Assembly: GCA_963812505.1 (NCBI GenBank)
Contig: CAWEVM010000015.1
Span: forward strand, 62,001-126,000
Origin: JAMXLO01 sp963812505
GTDB taxonomy: Bacteria; Pseudomonadota; Alphaproteobacteria; Acetobacterales; Acetobacteraceae
DNA length: 64,000 nucleotides
Reading direction: 5' to 3'
Below, piece by piece: positions 54,643 through 63,907 of the stretch. The notes below the pieces were generated by a model that saw only the letters and a list, made by a program, of their open reading frames with translations, was not told the DNA's origin and ran no database searches. Both the position numbers and the translations under genes were made by a program. The stretch's first letter is position 1. Every line of letters starts with the position of its first letter.

Positions 54643-55074
54643 ATGACCACCGGACGATGCCTGTGCGGGGCGATCAAATACGAATATTCCGGCGAACCGA
54701 ATCTGGTCGTGCATTGCCATTGCGAGAGTTGCAGGCGTCAAACGTCTTCGCCGGTCTCGACCTTCGTGCTGGTGCCCAAGTCAGCGTTGCAATTCACGCG
54801 TGGGCAACCGAAAGAGTTCGCATCGTCTGAAGGTGTGTGGCGCAGCTTCTGCGGCGAGTGCGGCTCACCGATCTACTACCGCACGGATCGCCGGCCGGAC
54901 GTCATCGATCTCTATGCCGGCACGCTGAGCGATCCCTCGGCGTTGATCCCGCAAGCCCATGTGCATGCCGCCGAGCAGCTTCCGTGGTTCGAGGTGCTCG
55001 ACGACCTGCCGCGTTATCCTGGGTCCCGCTGGGGCGCCGAACCAGTCCGCCGCGGTCCCCGCCAGCAAACCTGA
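54643..55074 (+). CDS. GFA family (CENP-V/glutathione-dependent formaldehyde-activating-like) protein
   Basis: A 143-aa zinc-binding protein. RCLCGAIKYEYSG, HCHCESCRRQT and FCGECGSPIYYR give the two zinc-cysteine sets of the GFA/Mss4-like fold. The original reaction assigned to the family (formaldehyde plus glutathione) is doubtful for many members, so no function is claimed. GAGAGGAGA precedes the ATG. It is convergent with kdsA. Confidence 0.9.
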   Translation: MTTGRCLCGAIKYEYSGEPNLVVHCHCESCRRQTSSPVSTFVLVPKSALQFTRGQPKEFASSEGVWRSFCGECGSPIYYRTDRRPDVIDLYAGTLSDPSALIPQAHVHAAEQLPWFEVLDDLPRYPGSRWGAEPVRRGPRQQT

Positions 55075-55080
55075 ACGTGG

Positions 55081-55920
55081 TCAGGACGGTCGCTTCGCCA
55101 GTTCGTCGAACGTCTTCAACCGCGCGATCAGCGCTGGCATTTCGCGCAGCGGGATCATGTTCGGGCCGTCGCTCGGTGCGCGGTCCGGATCGGGATGCGT
55201 CTCGATGAATACAGCCGCGACGCCGACCGCCAGCGCGGCCCTCGCGAGCACCGGGGCGAACTCGCGCTCGCCACCGGACGAGGCGCCCTGTCCGCCCGGC
55301 TGCTGCACCGAATGCGTCGCGTCGAACACCACCGGATAGCCGGTGCGCGCCATGATCGGCAGTGCGCGGAAATCGCTGACCAGCGTGTTGTAGCCAAAGC
55401 TCGCACCGCGCTCGCACAGCAAGATGCTGTTGTTGCCGGTGCTGGCGATCTTCGCCGCGACGTTGGCCATGTCCCAAGGGGCGAGGAACTGGCCCTTCTT
55501 CACGTTGATCGGCTTGCCCGTCTCGCCGGCCGCGAGCAGCAGATCGGTCTGACGGCACAGGAAGGCGGGAATTTGCAGCACATCGACAGCTTGCGCTGCG
55601 ATGACGCATTGCTCGGGTGAGTGAACGTCGGTGAGCGTCGGCAGTCCGGTTGTCTCGCGCACCTCGGCGAGAATGCCGAGGCCGTCACCGATGCCGATGC
55701 CGCGCGCAGCGGCGACCGAGGTGCGGTTGGCCTTGTCGAAGCTCGATTTGTAGATGATTGATACGCCGGTCGCGCCCGACATTTCGCTCAACGCGGCGGC
55801 AACCTCAAGCGCATGCCCGCGCGACTCGATCTGACACGGACCGGCGATCAGGACGAACGGCAGGTCGTTGCCGATCGCAAAGGCCCCCACGCGTACGACA
55901 TGCTGCATCACGTCCACCAT
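55081..55920 (-). CDS. kdsA: 3-deoxy-8-phosphooctulonate synthase (KDO-8-P synthase)
   Basis: A 279-aa enzyme that condenses PEP and arabinose 5-phosphate for the LPS inner core. FVLIAGPCQIESRGHALEVA, YKSSFDKANRTS and VVFDATHSVQQPGGQG are characteristic. A nearer ATG (MQHVV) is an alternative start. It lies 3' of pyrG in the usual alphaproteobacterial order, though two small genes intervene. Confidence 0.96.
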   Translation of the reverse strand: MVDVMQHVVRVGAFAIGNDLPFVLIAGPCQIESRGHALEVAAALSEMSGATGVSIIYKSSFDKANRTSVAAARGIGIGDGLGILAEVRETTGLPTLTDVHSPEQCVIAAQAVDVLQIPAFLCRQTDLLLAAGETGKPINVKKGQFLAPWDMANVAAKIASTGNNSILLCERGASFGYNTLVSDFRALPIMARTGYPVVFDATHSVQQPGGQGASSGGEREFAPVLARAALAVGVAAVFIETHPDPDRAPSDGPNMIPLREMPALIARLKTFDELAKRPS

Positions 55921-56020
55921 TCAATATCGATGATCCATGCAATACACTCAAACCATGCAGCCCATCCACACCGCGATCGACAGGTTGCCGCCTTCGCACA
56001 TCACCATCAGAGGGAACGAC

Positions 56021-56320
56021 ATGATCCGCTTGCTGGCCGTCCTGTTGCCGATCTTGCTCCTGGGCTGTGCCGATCAGTCGAAGGGCGCTGCACTGAATGA
56101 GTGCCGTATGAGGTACTATCTGGGAAGCCCGACCGCTCAGGCTGATCAGGTCCCGGACTGCATGAAGGCAAAATCGTTCCAGGCGGTGTCAGCATGTAGT
56201 CCCGAGGCCGAGCAGGACGAGTGGGATGTGCAGGTTCGGACATTCCACTACAACAATCCACAATGCTATCGACCGCTCGGTGCCAGCAGGTGGATCGCTT
56301 CGGCGTTGTCGCCCATGTGA
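56021..56320 (+). CDS. Small lipoprotein
   Basis: A 99-aa protein with a short signal peptide ending in the lipobox LLGC (IRLLAVLLPILLLGC), so it is likely lipidated and anchored in the envelope. The mature part has four further cysteines (CRMRYYLGS, VPDCMKAKSF, VSACSPEAE, NPQCYRPL) that could form two disulfides. No family is recognised. ATG 56021 follows a GAGGGAAC. Confidence 0.65.
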   Translation: MIRLLAVLLPILLLGCADQSKGAALNECRMRYYLGSPTAQADQVPDCMKAKSFQAVSACSPEAEQDEWDVQVRTFHYNNPQCYRPLGASRWIASALSPM

Positions 56321-56345
56321 ATGAGCTCTGTCGCTGACGGCGCGA

Positions 56346-56708
56346 TCAGCCTATCTTCCAGCCATCCTTCGTCTTGCACCAGGTGAGCGTTGCGGCACGT
56401 TCCGGCCGCGGGCCGGGCACGGTGACCTCATAGCGCATGATACGGCAGGCCAATCCCTTGCGGTGCGTTGGGTTGCCAGCGGTCACGGTGCCGCTCGCTC
56501 CTGATGCGGGGTTGGTCCAGGTCTCGGTATTGCCACTCGCGAGGTGCGGCTTATCCAGCAGACGATTCGTTGCGTCGGAAAGCGCCGAGATATCGGCGGA
56601 GTTGAGCGGCGTGCTGCTGCTGTTCCGAAACGGGTTGATCTGCGCAAGTGCCGGCTGCGCGAGAAAGGTTGCGATGAGCAACGGTAGCAAGACACGTGGG
56701 TGGATCAC
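56346..56708 (-). CDS. Secreted surface-antigen-like protein
   Basis: A 120-aa protein with a signal peptide (IHPRVLLPLLIATFLAQPALA) cleaved before QINPF. The second half, ETWTNPASGASGTVTAGN then GLACRIMRYEVTV, has the W-NP-SG-x-G...CR pattern of the 17-kDa surface antigen-type domain. GTG 56708 follows GGGAG and is preferred to ATG 56729. Function unknown; probably envelope-associated. Confidence 0.65.
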   Translation of the reverse strand: MIHPRVLLPLLIATFLAQPALAQINPFRNSSSTPLNSADISALSDATNRLLDKPHLASGNTETWTNPASGASGTVTAGNPTHRKGLACRIMRYEVTVPGPRPERAATLTWCKTKDGWKIG

Positions 56709-56750
56709 TGCGTTCTCCCAAGCTGGCATTCCATTTGACCTGACAGCAGC

Positions 56751-58382
56751 CTACACCAGCCGCGCCTGCCGTACCGCCGCCGCGATAAAACCAGCGAACA
56801 GCGGATGCGGATCGAACGGCTTCGACTTCAGCTCTGGGTGATATTGCACGCCGACAAACCATGGATGATCAGGCAATTCGATGATCTCCGGCAGCACGCC
56901 ATCGGGCGACATGCCGCAGAACCGCATGCCGGTTCGTTCCAGGCACTCCTTGTAGTGCACGTTCACCTCGTAGCGATGACGATGCCGCTCCTCGATCCGC
57001 GTCGCACCGCCATAGAGCGCCGACACGAGCGATCCGGCGCTCACCACAGCTGGATATGCGCCCAGTCGCATCGTACCGCCAAGATCGCCACCTTCGATAC
57101 GCCGCTCCAAATCGTTGCCGCGCGCCCATTCGGTGAGCAGGCCGACCACGGGTTCGTCGCACGGCCCGAATTCCGTCGATGACGCGCAGGGCAGGCCGCC
57201 CAGGTTTCGCGCGGCCTCGATAACCGCCATCTGCATGCCGAAGCAGATGCCGAAGAACGGCACGCTCTTCTCGCGTGCGAATTGCACCGCCTCGATCTTG
57301 CCCGGCGTGCCGCGCTCGCCAAAGCCGCCCGGAACCAGGATGCCGTGACAGTCCTCCAGACGATGCACCGCATCATCATGCTCGAAGATCTGGCTGTCCA
57401 CCCAATCGAGCTGCACCTTCACGCGGTTGGCGATTCCGCCATGCGCCAGCGCCTCGGCCAGCGACTTGTAGCTGTCCAGCAGGTTTGTGTATTTGCCGAC
57501 CACCGCGATGCGCACCTCGCCCTCCGGCGCGCGGACCGCTTCGACAATCTCCTGCCAGCGCGACAGATCGAGCTCATCGTCGGCGGGCAGATTGAAATGC
57601 CGCAGCACTTCGCGATCCATGCCCTCTGCGTGATAGCTGATCGGCACCGCATAGATCGTATCGACGTCAAGCGCCGCGATCACCGACCGCGGCCGCACGT
57701 TGCAGAACAGCGCGATCTTGCGGCGCTCGTTTTCGGGGATGGGGCGATCGCAACGGCAGAGCAGCATCTGCGGCTGGATGCCGACGTTCAGCAGTTCCTT
57801 CACCGAGTGCTGCGTGGGCTTCGTCTTCAGCTCGCCGGCCGACGGGATGAACGGCACCAGCGTCAGGTGCACGAACATCGCGCGTTCGGGGCCCAGCTCG
57901 TTGCCGAGCTGACGGATCGCCTCCAGGAACGGCAGGCTTTCGATATCGCCGACCGTGCCGCCGATCTCCACCAGCACGAAGTCGAAGCCGGCGGTGTCAC
58001 GCACAATCGCTTCCTTGATCGCGTCGGTGATGTGCGGGATCACCTGCACTGTGGCGCCCAGGTAGTCGCCGTGGCGCTCCTTGGCGATGACCTCCGAGTA
58101 GATGCGTCCGGTGGTGGCGTTGTCGAAGCGGTTGGCCGGCACGCCGGTGAAGCGCTCGTAGTGGCCCAGGTCGAGGTCGGTCTCGGCGCCGTCATCGGTG
58201 ACGTAGACCTCGCCGTGCTGGTACGGGCTCATCGTGCCAGGATCGACATTCAGATACGGGTCCAGCTTGCGCAGCCGCACGGTGAATCCGCGAGCCTGCA
58301 GCAGAGCGCCGAGGGATGCGGAGGCAATTCCTTTGCCGAGGGACGACACCACGCCGCCGGTGATGAAGACGTACCGGGTCAT
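56751..58382 (-). CDS. pyrG: CTP synthase
   Basis: A 543-aa amidotransferase making CTP from UTP and glutamine. The synthase domain starts YVFITGGVVSSLGKGIASAS and has GGTVGDIESLPFLEAIRQL. The glutaminase domain has GGFGERGTPGKI, the nucleophile in FFGICFGMQMAV and the terminal HPELKSKPFDPHPLF. Most homologs read GICLGMQ; the Phe is a mild change. ATG 58382 begins the homology. secG lies upstream. Confidence 0.98.
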   Translation of the reverse strand: MTRYVFITGGVVSSLGKGIASASLGALLQARGFTVRLRKLDPYLNVDPGTMSPYQHGEVYVTDDGAETDLDLGHYERFTGVPANRFDNATTGRIYSEVIAKERHGDYLGATVQVIPHITDAIKEAIVRDTAGFDFVLVEIGGTVGDIESLPFLEAIRQLGNELGPERAMFVHLTLVPFIPSAGELKTKPTQHSVKELLNVGIQPQMLLCRCDRPIPENERRKIALFCNVRPRSVIAALDVDTIYAVPISYHAEGMDREVLRHFNLPADDELDLSRWQEIVEAVRAPEGEVRIAVVGKYTNLLDSYKSLAEALAHGGIANRVKVQLDWVDSQIFEHDDAVHRLEDCHGILVPGGFGERGTPGKIEAVQFAREKSVPFFGICFGMQMAVIEAARNLGGLPCASSTEFGPCDEPVVGLLTEWARGNDLERRIEGGDLGGTMRLGAYPAVVSAGSLVSALYGGATRIEERHRHRYEVNVHYKECLERTGMRFCGMSPDGVLPEIIELPDHPWFVGVQYHPELKSKPFDPHPLFAGFIAAAVRQARLV

Positions 58383-58474
58383 GGGCCGCCAGTATACGAA
58401 CCCGAATCGGGCGACGGGAAGCCCGTTCATGCGGCATCACGCATGCTTAAGGTGGAGGGCTCCCCCTCCCCTTG

Positions 58475-58496
58475 CCCCCTCCCGCGAGGCGAGGGG
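58475..58496 (-). terminator. C-rich/G-rich hairpin repeat, copy 3
   Basis: CCCCTC pairs with GAGGGG around a 9-base loop, preceded by the same C-rich run as the copy at 6.84 kb. It is 3' of secG and upstream of pyrG on the minus strand, and probably separates their transcripts in part. Confidence 0.5.
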
Positions 58497-58503
58497 AAAC
58501 CGG

Positions 58504-58848
58504 TTAGTTGTTCGGAACGCTGGGACCCTTCGGCGCGGCGGGCGGGGGCGCGGGGGCCTGGGTGGCCGGCGCGGGGGAAGAGGCAGGCGGGTTCGCCAGC
58601 AGGGAGCCACCGACACCGGTCGTGCCGTGATTGAGCAGCGCCAAGGCCAGCGACAGCACCATAAACGCCGTGGCCAGGATCGCGGTCGTGCGGGTCAGCA
58701 GGTTGGCGGTGCCGCGGCCGGACATGAACGCGCCCATGCCCTGTGAGCTGCCGATCCCCAGCCCGCCGCCTTCGCTGCGCTGGATCAGCACGACGCCGAT
58801 CAGGGCGAGCGTGACGAACAGGTGGATGATAAGCAGGACGGTGGTCAC
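58504..58848 (-). CDS. secG: Preprotein translocase subunit SecG
   Basis: A 114-aa inner-membrane protein of the SecYEG channel. Two helices (VLLIIHLFVTLALIGVVLIQ and ILATAFMVLSLALALL) flank GGGLGIGSSQGMGAFMSGRG, the conserved cytoplasmic loop. The C-terminal tail is Pro/Ala-rich, as in many alphaproteobacteria. The start is GTG 58848 with GGGAG upstream. Confidence 0.95.
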   Translation of the reverse strand: MTTVLLIIHLFVTLALIGVVLIQRSEGGGLGIGSSQGMGAFMSGRGTANLLTRTTAILATAFMVLSLALALLNHGTTGVGGSLLANPPASSPAPATQAPAPPPAAPKGPSVPNN

Positions 58849-58875
58849 TGGCCAGGCTCCCTCAGGCGGAGGGTT

Positions 58876-60492
58876 CTATCCCCGCACCGCGGCATTCGAC
58901 AATCGCCGCTCCGGCGTCGGCGATTGAAGTGCGGTGTCGATCGCCTGTCGCAACGTCTCCATCTGATAAGGCTTGCGCAGGAACGGCAGGTTCATCGTGG
59001 AAAGGCGCTGCGTCATCGCCCCGCCGTAGCCGCTGGTCAGGATGATTGGGACACTCAGATGCCGTTGTCGCATTTCCCTGGCCAGATCGAGGCCGCTGCC
59101 GCCGCCTGGCAACAGCACGTCGGACAGCACAAGATCAGGCTGTTTCGCGTCGGCCAGAAGAGCCAGCGCCGAGGCGATCGTGGCGACGCATGTGCCACGG
59201 TGACCAAGCTCCATCAGCATGTCCAACACGGCGTCGGCGACTGCCGGTTCGTCCTCGACCACCAGGACGCGCAGGTCGCCGCGCGGCTGAGCATTCGAGA
59301 CCAGATCCAGTCGCGCCGGTTCCCGCCGGATCTCGCGTCGCGACCGAGGCAACAGCACCCGTACCTTGGTTCCTTCGCCGAGCCGGCTCTCCACCCAGGC
59401 TGTGCCTTTGGACTGCTGGGCAAACCCGTAAACCTGAGCAAGACCGAGGCCGGTGCCTCTGCCGGCGCTCTTGGTCGTGAAAAATGGCTCGAAGACCTTT
59501 TCCAGAGTTTCTGGCGCCATTCCAGCGCCGGTATCCTCGACGGCGATCTCGACGTAGTCGCCTGGCGCAACCGCATGTTGCACTGCTACAACTGCATCCA
59601 CGAGAATATTGCGTGCCGCAATCGTCAGTTTCCCGCCGTCGGGCATGGCGTCACGGGCGTTCACCGCGAGGTTGAGCAGCGCAAGCTCCAGGGCACCGAA
59701 GTCAGCCTCGAGCGGCCAGACGTCCAGGGCGACATCGATGTTGAGCTGAATGTTCTCCCGCACGCCCTGACCGAGCAGTTCGCGCATGCCCTCGACATGC
59801 TCCGGCAGATCGACGCGCTCCGGATGCAGCGCCTGCCGACGGGCGAACGCCAGCAGCCGGCGGGTCAGTTCAGATGCGCGCCAGGATGCCTCCTGGGTCC
59901 GTCGCAGCGCCCTTTCGCGCAACCGCACGTCGCCCGATTGGGCAAGGACCTGCAGCCCATTGATGATCACCATGAGCAGATTGTTGAAGTCGTGCGCAAT
60001 CCCGCCGGTAAGCTGGCCGATCGCCTCCAACTTCTGCATCTGGAATAGTTCGGCCTGCGCCTTGACGCGTGCTGCGGTCTCGACCTCGACCCGACGATGC
60101 AGATCGGCGTTGACGAGTTCCAGTTCGGCGTTTGCCTGACCAAGTTCCGCGGTTCGTTCGGCTACCCGCTGATCCAGGGCCTCATTGGCGGAGTGCAACT
60201 CCTCATTGGCCACCTGAAGTTCTTCGGCGAGCACAGACGCTTCTTCCAGCGCCGCCCGCAGCTCCCCCGTCGCACTCTTGTGGCGCAGCGCATCAGTGAC
60301 CAGCCGGGCCAACTCTGAAGAATGTTGTCGGACGAGCCTTTCCGTCTGGCTCCGAAGCCCGTCCAATTCGCCAATCAGCGCTGCAATTTCCGCGTGCGCG
60401 TCTTCCAAAGCGACATGCGTCTGCTCGAGTTCCTGTCCCAGTCGCGCGATCTCGCCGCGGAGTGCCTTTTCTGGGCTGTCAGGCCGATCCAT
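58876..60492 (-). CDS. Hybrid histidine kinase with C-terminal receiver
   Basis: A 538-aa cytoplasmic sensor without membrane helices. A long coiled coil (about 5-150) leads to the H-box GQLTGGIAHDFNNLLMVI, the N-box LNLAVNARDAMPDGG, G1 EDTGAGM and G2 GRGTGLGLAQVYGF. The receiver (about 415-530) has VLVVEDEPAVADAV and the phospho-acceptor in VLSDVLLPGG. The input must come through the coil or partner proteins. It is divergent from the CheB gene, with which and CheR-PAS it forms a sensory module between secG and tpiA. Confidence 0.92.
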   Translation of the reverse strand: MDRPDSPEKALRGEIARLGQELEQTHVALEDAHAEIAALIGELDGLRSQTERLVRQHSSELARLVTDALRHKSATGELRAALEEASVLAEELQVANEELHSANEALDQRVAERTAELGQANAELELVNADLHRRVEVETAARVKAQAELFQMQKLEAIGQLTGGIAHDFNNLLMVIINGLQVLAQSGDVRLRERALRRTQEASWRASELTRRLLAFARRQALHPERVDLPEHVEGMRELLGQGVRENIQLNIDVALDVWPLEADFGALELALLNLAVNARDAMPDGGKLTIAARNILVDAVVAVQHAVAPGDYVEIAVEDTGAGMAPETLEKVFEPFFTTKSAGRGTGLGLAQVYGFAQQSKGTAWVESRLGEGTKVRVLLPRSRREIRREPARLDLVSNAQPRGDLRVLVVEDEPAVADAVLDMLMELGHRGTCVATIASALALLADAKQPDLVLSDVLLPGGGSGLDLAREMRQRHLSVPIILTSGYGGAMTQRLSTMNLPFLRKPYQMETLRQAIDTALQSPTPERRLSNAAVRG

Positions 60493-60609
60493 ATCCCATA
60501 TACCTCTCGTTTGGGAGGGTGGCGGTTCGTAGCCAGATTGCAAAGCATGATTGCAACCAAGGATTGCACGTTCCCGTGATGGTAAGGACGTTCCCGGTGC
60601 GGAACTGAG

Positions 60610-61605
60610 ATGGCAGGCCATGACATCGTCGTGATCGGCGGTTCCGCCGGCGGGGTCGAGGCTCTGAAGCGAATCTGCGAGGGACTTCCGTCAGATTTTC
60701 CGGCCGCTGTTTTTGTCGTTGTTCATATCAGTCCGACTTCACGCAGTGTCCTGCCGGAGCTGCTCAGCCGAGCCGGAAAGTTGCCAGCACGGCATCCCAC
60801 GAACGACGAAGCGATCCGCCCGGGCACCATTTACGTCGCTCCGCCAAACTCGCACATGCTGTTGCGAGCGGGCCATGTCACGTTGCGACGCGGGCCGCAC
60901 GAGAACCGAACCCGTCCCGCGATAGATCCATTGTTCCGCTCTGCCGCGGTGACCTATCAGTCACGCGTGATCGGCGTGGTCTTGAGCGGACTCCTCGATG
61001 ACGGCTGCGCGGGGCTGAGTGCGATCAAGGCGTGCGGCGGCATTTGTGTCGTGCAGGACCCGGACGACGCGATTTGGCCGGAGATGCCACGCAATGCGCT
61101 GACGCACGATAACGTGGACCATTGCGTAGCGGCAGCCGAGTTGCCGAGCCTGCTGGATCGTCTGGTCCGTGAGCCGCCAGGCGCGACGCCGCCCATCCCG
61201 GACCACCTCATCGTTGAAACAGGCATTGCCGCACAGGAGACCTCATCCATGGTGCGCGAGCCCATTCAACTAGGTCGCCCGTCCCACCTGAGTTGCCCGC
61301 AATGTGGTGGGGTCCTGAACGAGGTGCTTGACGAAGGATCGACGCGCTTCCGCTGCCAGATTGGCCATGCATTCAGCGCGGAGGCATTGTCGGCGGCGCA
61401 GAACGAGGAACTGGAGCGCGCCATGGAAAGTGCGCTGCGCATGCACCGCGAAAGGGTGGTGCTGTTCCGCCGCATGCAGGAGAAGTCCGAAGCGCAGGCG
61501 ATGCCGCATGCGGCCGCACGTTGGCGCGCCGGGGCGGACGAGTCCGCGCATGCCGCCAAGGTGATCGGCGAGGCCATCGCCAATTTGCGCAAGCTATCGA
61601 CCTGA
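60610..61605 (+). CDS. CheB-type methylesterase without receiver domain
   Basis: A 331-aa protein. The methylesterase domain (1-190) has the catalytic Ser in IVVIGGSAGGVEAL, the His in VVVHISPTS and the Asp in LSGLLDDGCAG. The receiver domain of canonical CheB is absent. A C-terminal zinc-ribbon-like segment LSCPQCGG...FRCQIGH (about 228-258) and a helical tail follow. Together with the CheR-PAS protein it may adjust a non-flagellar signalling pathway; no MCP is in the window. Confidence 0.9.
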   Translation: MAGHDIVVIGGSAGGVEALKRICEGLPSDFPAAVFVVVHISPTSRSVLPELLSRAGKLPARHPTNDEAIRPGTIYVAPPNSHMLLRAGHVTLRRGPHENRTRPAIDPLFRSAAVTYQSRVIGVVLSGLLDDGCAGLSAIKACGGICVVQDPDDAIWPEMPRNALTHDNVDHCVAAAELPSLLDRLVREPPGATPPIPDHLIVETGIAAQETSSMVREPIQLGRPSHLSCPQCGGVLNEVLDEGSTRFRCQIGHAFSAEALSAAQNEELERAMESALRMHRERVVLFRRMQEKSEAQAMPHAAARWRAGADESAHAAKVIGEAIANLRKLST

Positions 61606-61774
61606 CGGTTGCTGATTTCGTCTGCATGGACGTGAGCACACGTGTGGGTTGCGCGTTGACTCCACACTTGTGCGACGGCAACCTTCGAATGACTGTCGGA
61701 AGGTACTTGCGTCAAGAACCGGCGGTTGAGGGACATCGCCCTCTTCCTGGCGGCGAGACCCCAGGGGAGGGACG

Positions 61775-61993
61775 ATGGCGCGGTATCGAATTTATCAGTT
61801 CAATATCGCGGGGCATGTCACGGCCACCAAGGCCGTTGAGTGCACAAATGATGACGAGGCGATCAGGGCCTCGGATCAGTGGGACGACGACGCTCCGTTA
61901 CAGGAAGTCTGGCTCGGTGGCCGACGCATCATGCGTACCTCGATCAGGTCGACCAGGAAGCGCGTTGGCCGGATCACCTGGCCCAGGTTGTGA
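61775..61993 (+). CDS. Small hypothetical protein
   Basis: A 72-aa frame with AGGGGAGGGACG before its ATG. YRIYQFNIAGHVTATKAVEC and DDEAIRASDQWDDDAPLQEVW suggest a compact beta/alpha fold, as in small proteins in which a sequence is written against an identity or nucleotide, but I recognise no family. It is convergent with the CheR-PAS gene. Confidence 0.5.
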   Translation: MARYRIYQFNIAGHVTATKAVECTNDDEAIRASDQWDDDAPLQEVWLGGRRIMRTSIRSTRKRVGRITWPRL

Positions 61994-62015
61994 TCCAGCC
62001 GCAACGTGACTGCGA

Positions 62016-63893
62016 TCAACCTGTCGCTACGGCGGAGAGATCTTCAACCACAATCACGGCACCCTGTGCTGTGCGGTCATCATACAGCAATGGTGAGATC
62101 CGAACCCGGCACTTCATTTTGCGGCCACGCCGATCCAACGCATTCAGCGTCGTCTCACTCGCTGCCCCGTCGCGTATTGCTTGTCTGAGCGCCGGCTCGA
62201 CCTGTTGCACCGGCAGCCCTATGTCCAGCGCGCCGAACGGCTCATCGATCACCTCTTCCTCGCGCAATCCCCAAATATTTTCGCTCCAACGATTCCAGGA
62301 GCGCACCTTCAGGTCGGTATTCACCACAACCACGCCGGCATCGAGGCTGCGGAGAACCGCCTCGGTGTGAAGACGGTAGTCAGCGAACTCGTCGGAATGC
62401 CGACGCAGCTCGTCGTTGGTTGTCTCCAGCTCTTCATTGGCCGAGCGCAGTTCCTCGTTGGTGGTTTCCAGTTCCTCGTTGGTCGATTGCAGTTCCTCGT
62501 TGGTGGTTTCCAGTTCCTCGTTGGTGGACTGCAGTTCCTCGTTGGTGGTTTCCAGTTCCTCGTTCGCCGACTGCAGTTCCTCGATCGTCGTCTCCAGACT
62601 TTCCTGCGCGGCCTCCAGCTCCTGCTGCAACGTAAAAGTGCGCGTTGTGTCGGAGAAGGTGAGCAGGATTGTAAACGACCCGCCGTCACGCGCCATCAGC
62701 GGCGCCAGCTCGATGGTGAGACGTATGGGATCGGCGGGCGGACGGTGATATTCCTGATGCTCAATTCGGATCGGCCGCATCTGCCGACGCACCTCGTCGA
62801 TCTGGCTGCGCAACTCGATCGGCCGATATGAGACGGACAGGTCCTGGAATGGACGACCGACGTCGCTGTCGCCCACTTCCAAGAGCCGTCGTGCGGCGGC
62901 ACTGGCAAACGTCAGCACATCCTCGTTGTCGATGCCCAGATATGCTGAGGAAGAGTGGTCGACAATCGCCTGCAGCAGTTGCGTTTGCACTGATGGTGAT
63001 CCCGGCTTGGGAGGTGGGTCGTTACCCAGCTGCACGCCACCCGTACCCGAGCGACGCCACAGTTGCGGCACCTTGCGGAACAGCCGGTTCTTCATGTCGA
63101 TCGGCTGGAACAGCTTCGATCGCCCAAGCTGCGTCTCCGCTTTGCCGAGGAAGAGGCAGCCGTCATCCACCAGAGCGTAGTGCAGGCGCGGCAGGACAAG
63201 ATTCTGGGTGTCCGTCTCCAGGTAGATGAGCAGGTTGCGGCAAACCAGCAGGTCCACTCGCGAGATCGGCGCATCCGCCACGACGTTATGGCGGCCAAAT
63301 ATCACCGCCTTGCGCACATCGCGAGTGACGATGTAATGATTGTTGGTGCGCTCGAAATACTTTTGCAGCAGTGGCGCCGGCAGGTTTTCCACATCACGCG
63401 GCAGGTAGGTGGCGTGGCGCGCCGTATTGAGGGCGGCTTCATCGAGGTCGGTCGCGTAGATCTTGACGCGCCGGGCAAAGGCTGTTGGCCCCATCAGCTC
63501 GCAAAGCAGCATGGCCAGAGAATATGGCTCCTCTCCCGATGCGCAGCCCACGCTCCACACACGCAATTGGTCGCGGTTGCGCTCGGGCGCGATGAGCTGA
63601 GGCAGTATCTCCGCCTTCAAAGCGTCCCATGCGTCCGGATCGCGGAAGAACGAGGTCACATTGATCAGCACGGTATTCAGCAGATCGACGAACTCCTGCG
63701 GATGCGCCTCCAGGAAGGCGTGATAATCGGCAAAGCTGTCAACGTGCAGGTGCTCCATCCGCAGCGAGATGCGCCGATGCAGGCTGGTCCGCTTGTAGCC
63801 GCGGAAATCGACGCCGCGGCTTTCCTGGATGTAGCGGATCAAACCCTCAAATGCCGCGTCCTGGTTAGGCTCCGTCAAAGGCCGTTCCCTCAC
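62016..63893 (-). CDS. CheR methyltransferase with coiled coil and PAS domains
   Basis: A 625-aa protein. CheR N-terminal helices and SAM-binding domain cover about 10-275 (VWSVGCASGEEPYSLAML, VDLLVCRNLLIYLE). A PAS domain follows (about 300-420), then a coiled coil of seven-residue repeats alternating ELETTNE and ELQSTNE (about 430-500), and a last PAS (about 505-620, VVVNTDLKVRSWNRWSENIW). This is the CheR half of CheB-CheR-PAS sensors, here as a separate gene. The GTG at 63893 may be replaced by a TTG a few codons later, which has GAGGGAA upstream. Confidence 0.9.
   Translation of the reverse strand: MRERPLTEPNQDAAFEGLIRYIQESRGVDFRGYKRTSLHRRISLRMEHLHVDSFADYHAFLEAHPQEFVDLLNTVLINVTSFFRDPDAWDALKAEILPQLIAPERNRDQLRVWSVGCASGEEPYSLAMLLCELMGPTAFARRVKIYATDLDEAALNTARHATYLPRDVENLPAPLLQKYFERTNNHYIVTRDVRKAVIFGRHNVVADAPISRVDLLVCRNLLIYLETDTQNLVLPRLHYALVDDGCLFLGKAETQLGRSKLFQPIDMKNRLFRKVPQLWRRSGTGGVQLGNDPPPKPGSPSVQTQLLQAIVDHSSSAYLGIDNEDVLTFASAAARRLLEVGDSDVGRPFQDLSVSYRPIELRSQIDEVRRQMRPIRIEHQEYHRPPADPIRLTIELAPLMARDGGSFTILLTFSDTTRTFTLQQELEAAQESLETTIEELQSANEELETTNEELQSTNEELETTNEELQSTNEELETTNEELRSANEELETTNDELRRHSDEFADYRLHTEAVLRSLDAGVVVVNTDLKVRSWNRWSENIWGLREEEVIDEPFGALDIGLPVQQVEPALRQAIRDGAASETTLNALDRRGRKMKCRVRISPLLYDDRTAQGAVIVVEDLSAVATG
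62425..62600 (-). repeat. 21/42-bp tandem coding repeat
   Basis: Tandem units of 21 bases, in alternating pairs of 42, encode ELETTNE/ELQSTNE heptads in the CheR-PAS protein. Units are nearly identical in sequence, so copy number may vary by slippage. The heptads predict a parallel coiled coil between the two sensor parts. Confidence 0.85.
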
Positions 63894-63907
63894 GATTCCA
63901 GGCGATT

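Noticed and set aside
62425..62600. Regular repeats resembling a CRISPR array
   Set aside because: Units are contiguous with no unique spacers, and they encode heptads in frame within the CheR-PAS protein.
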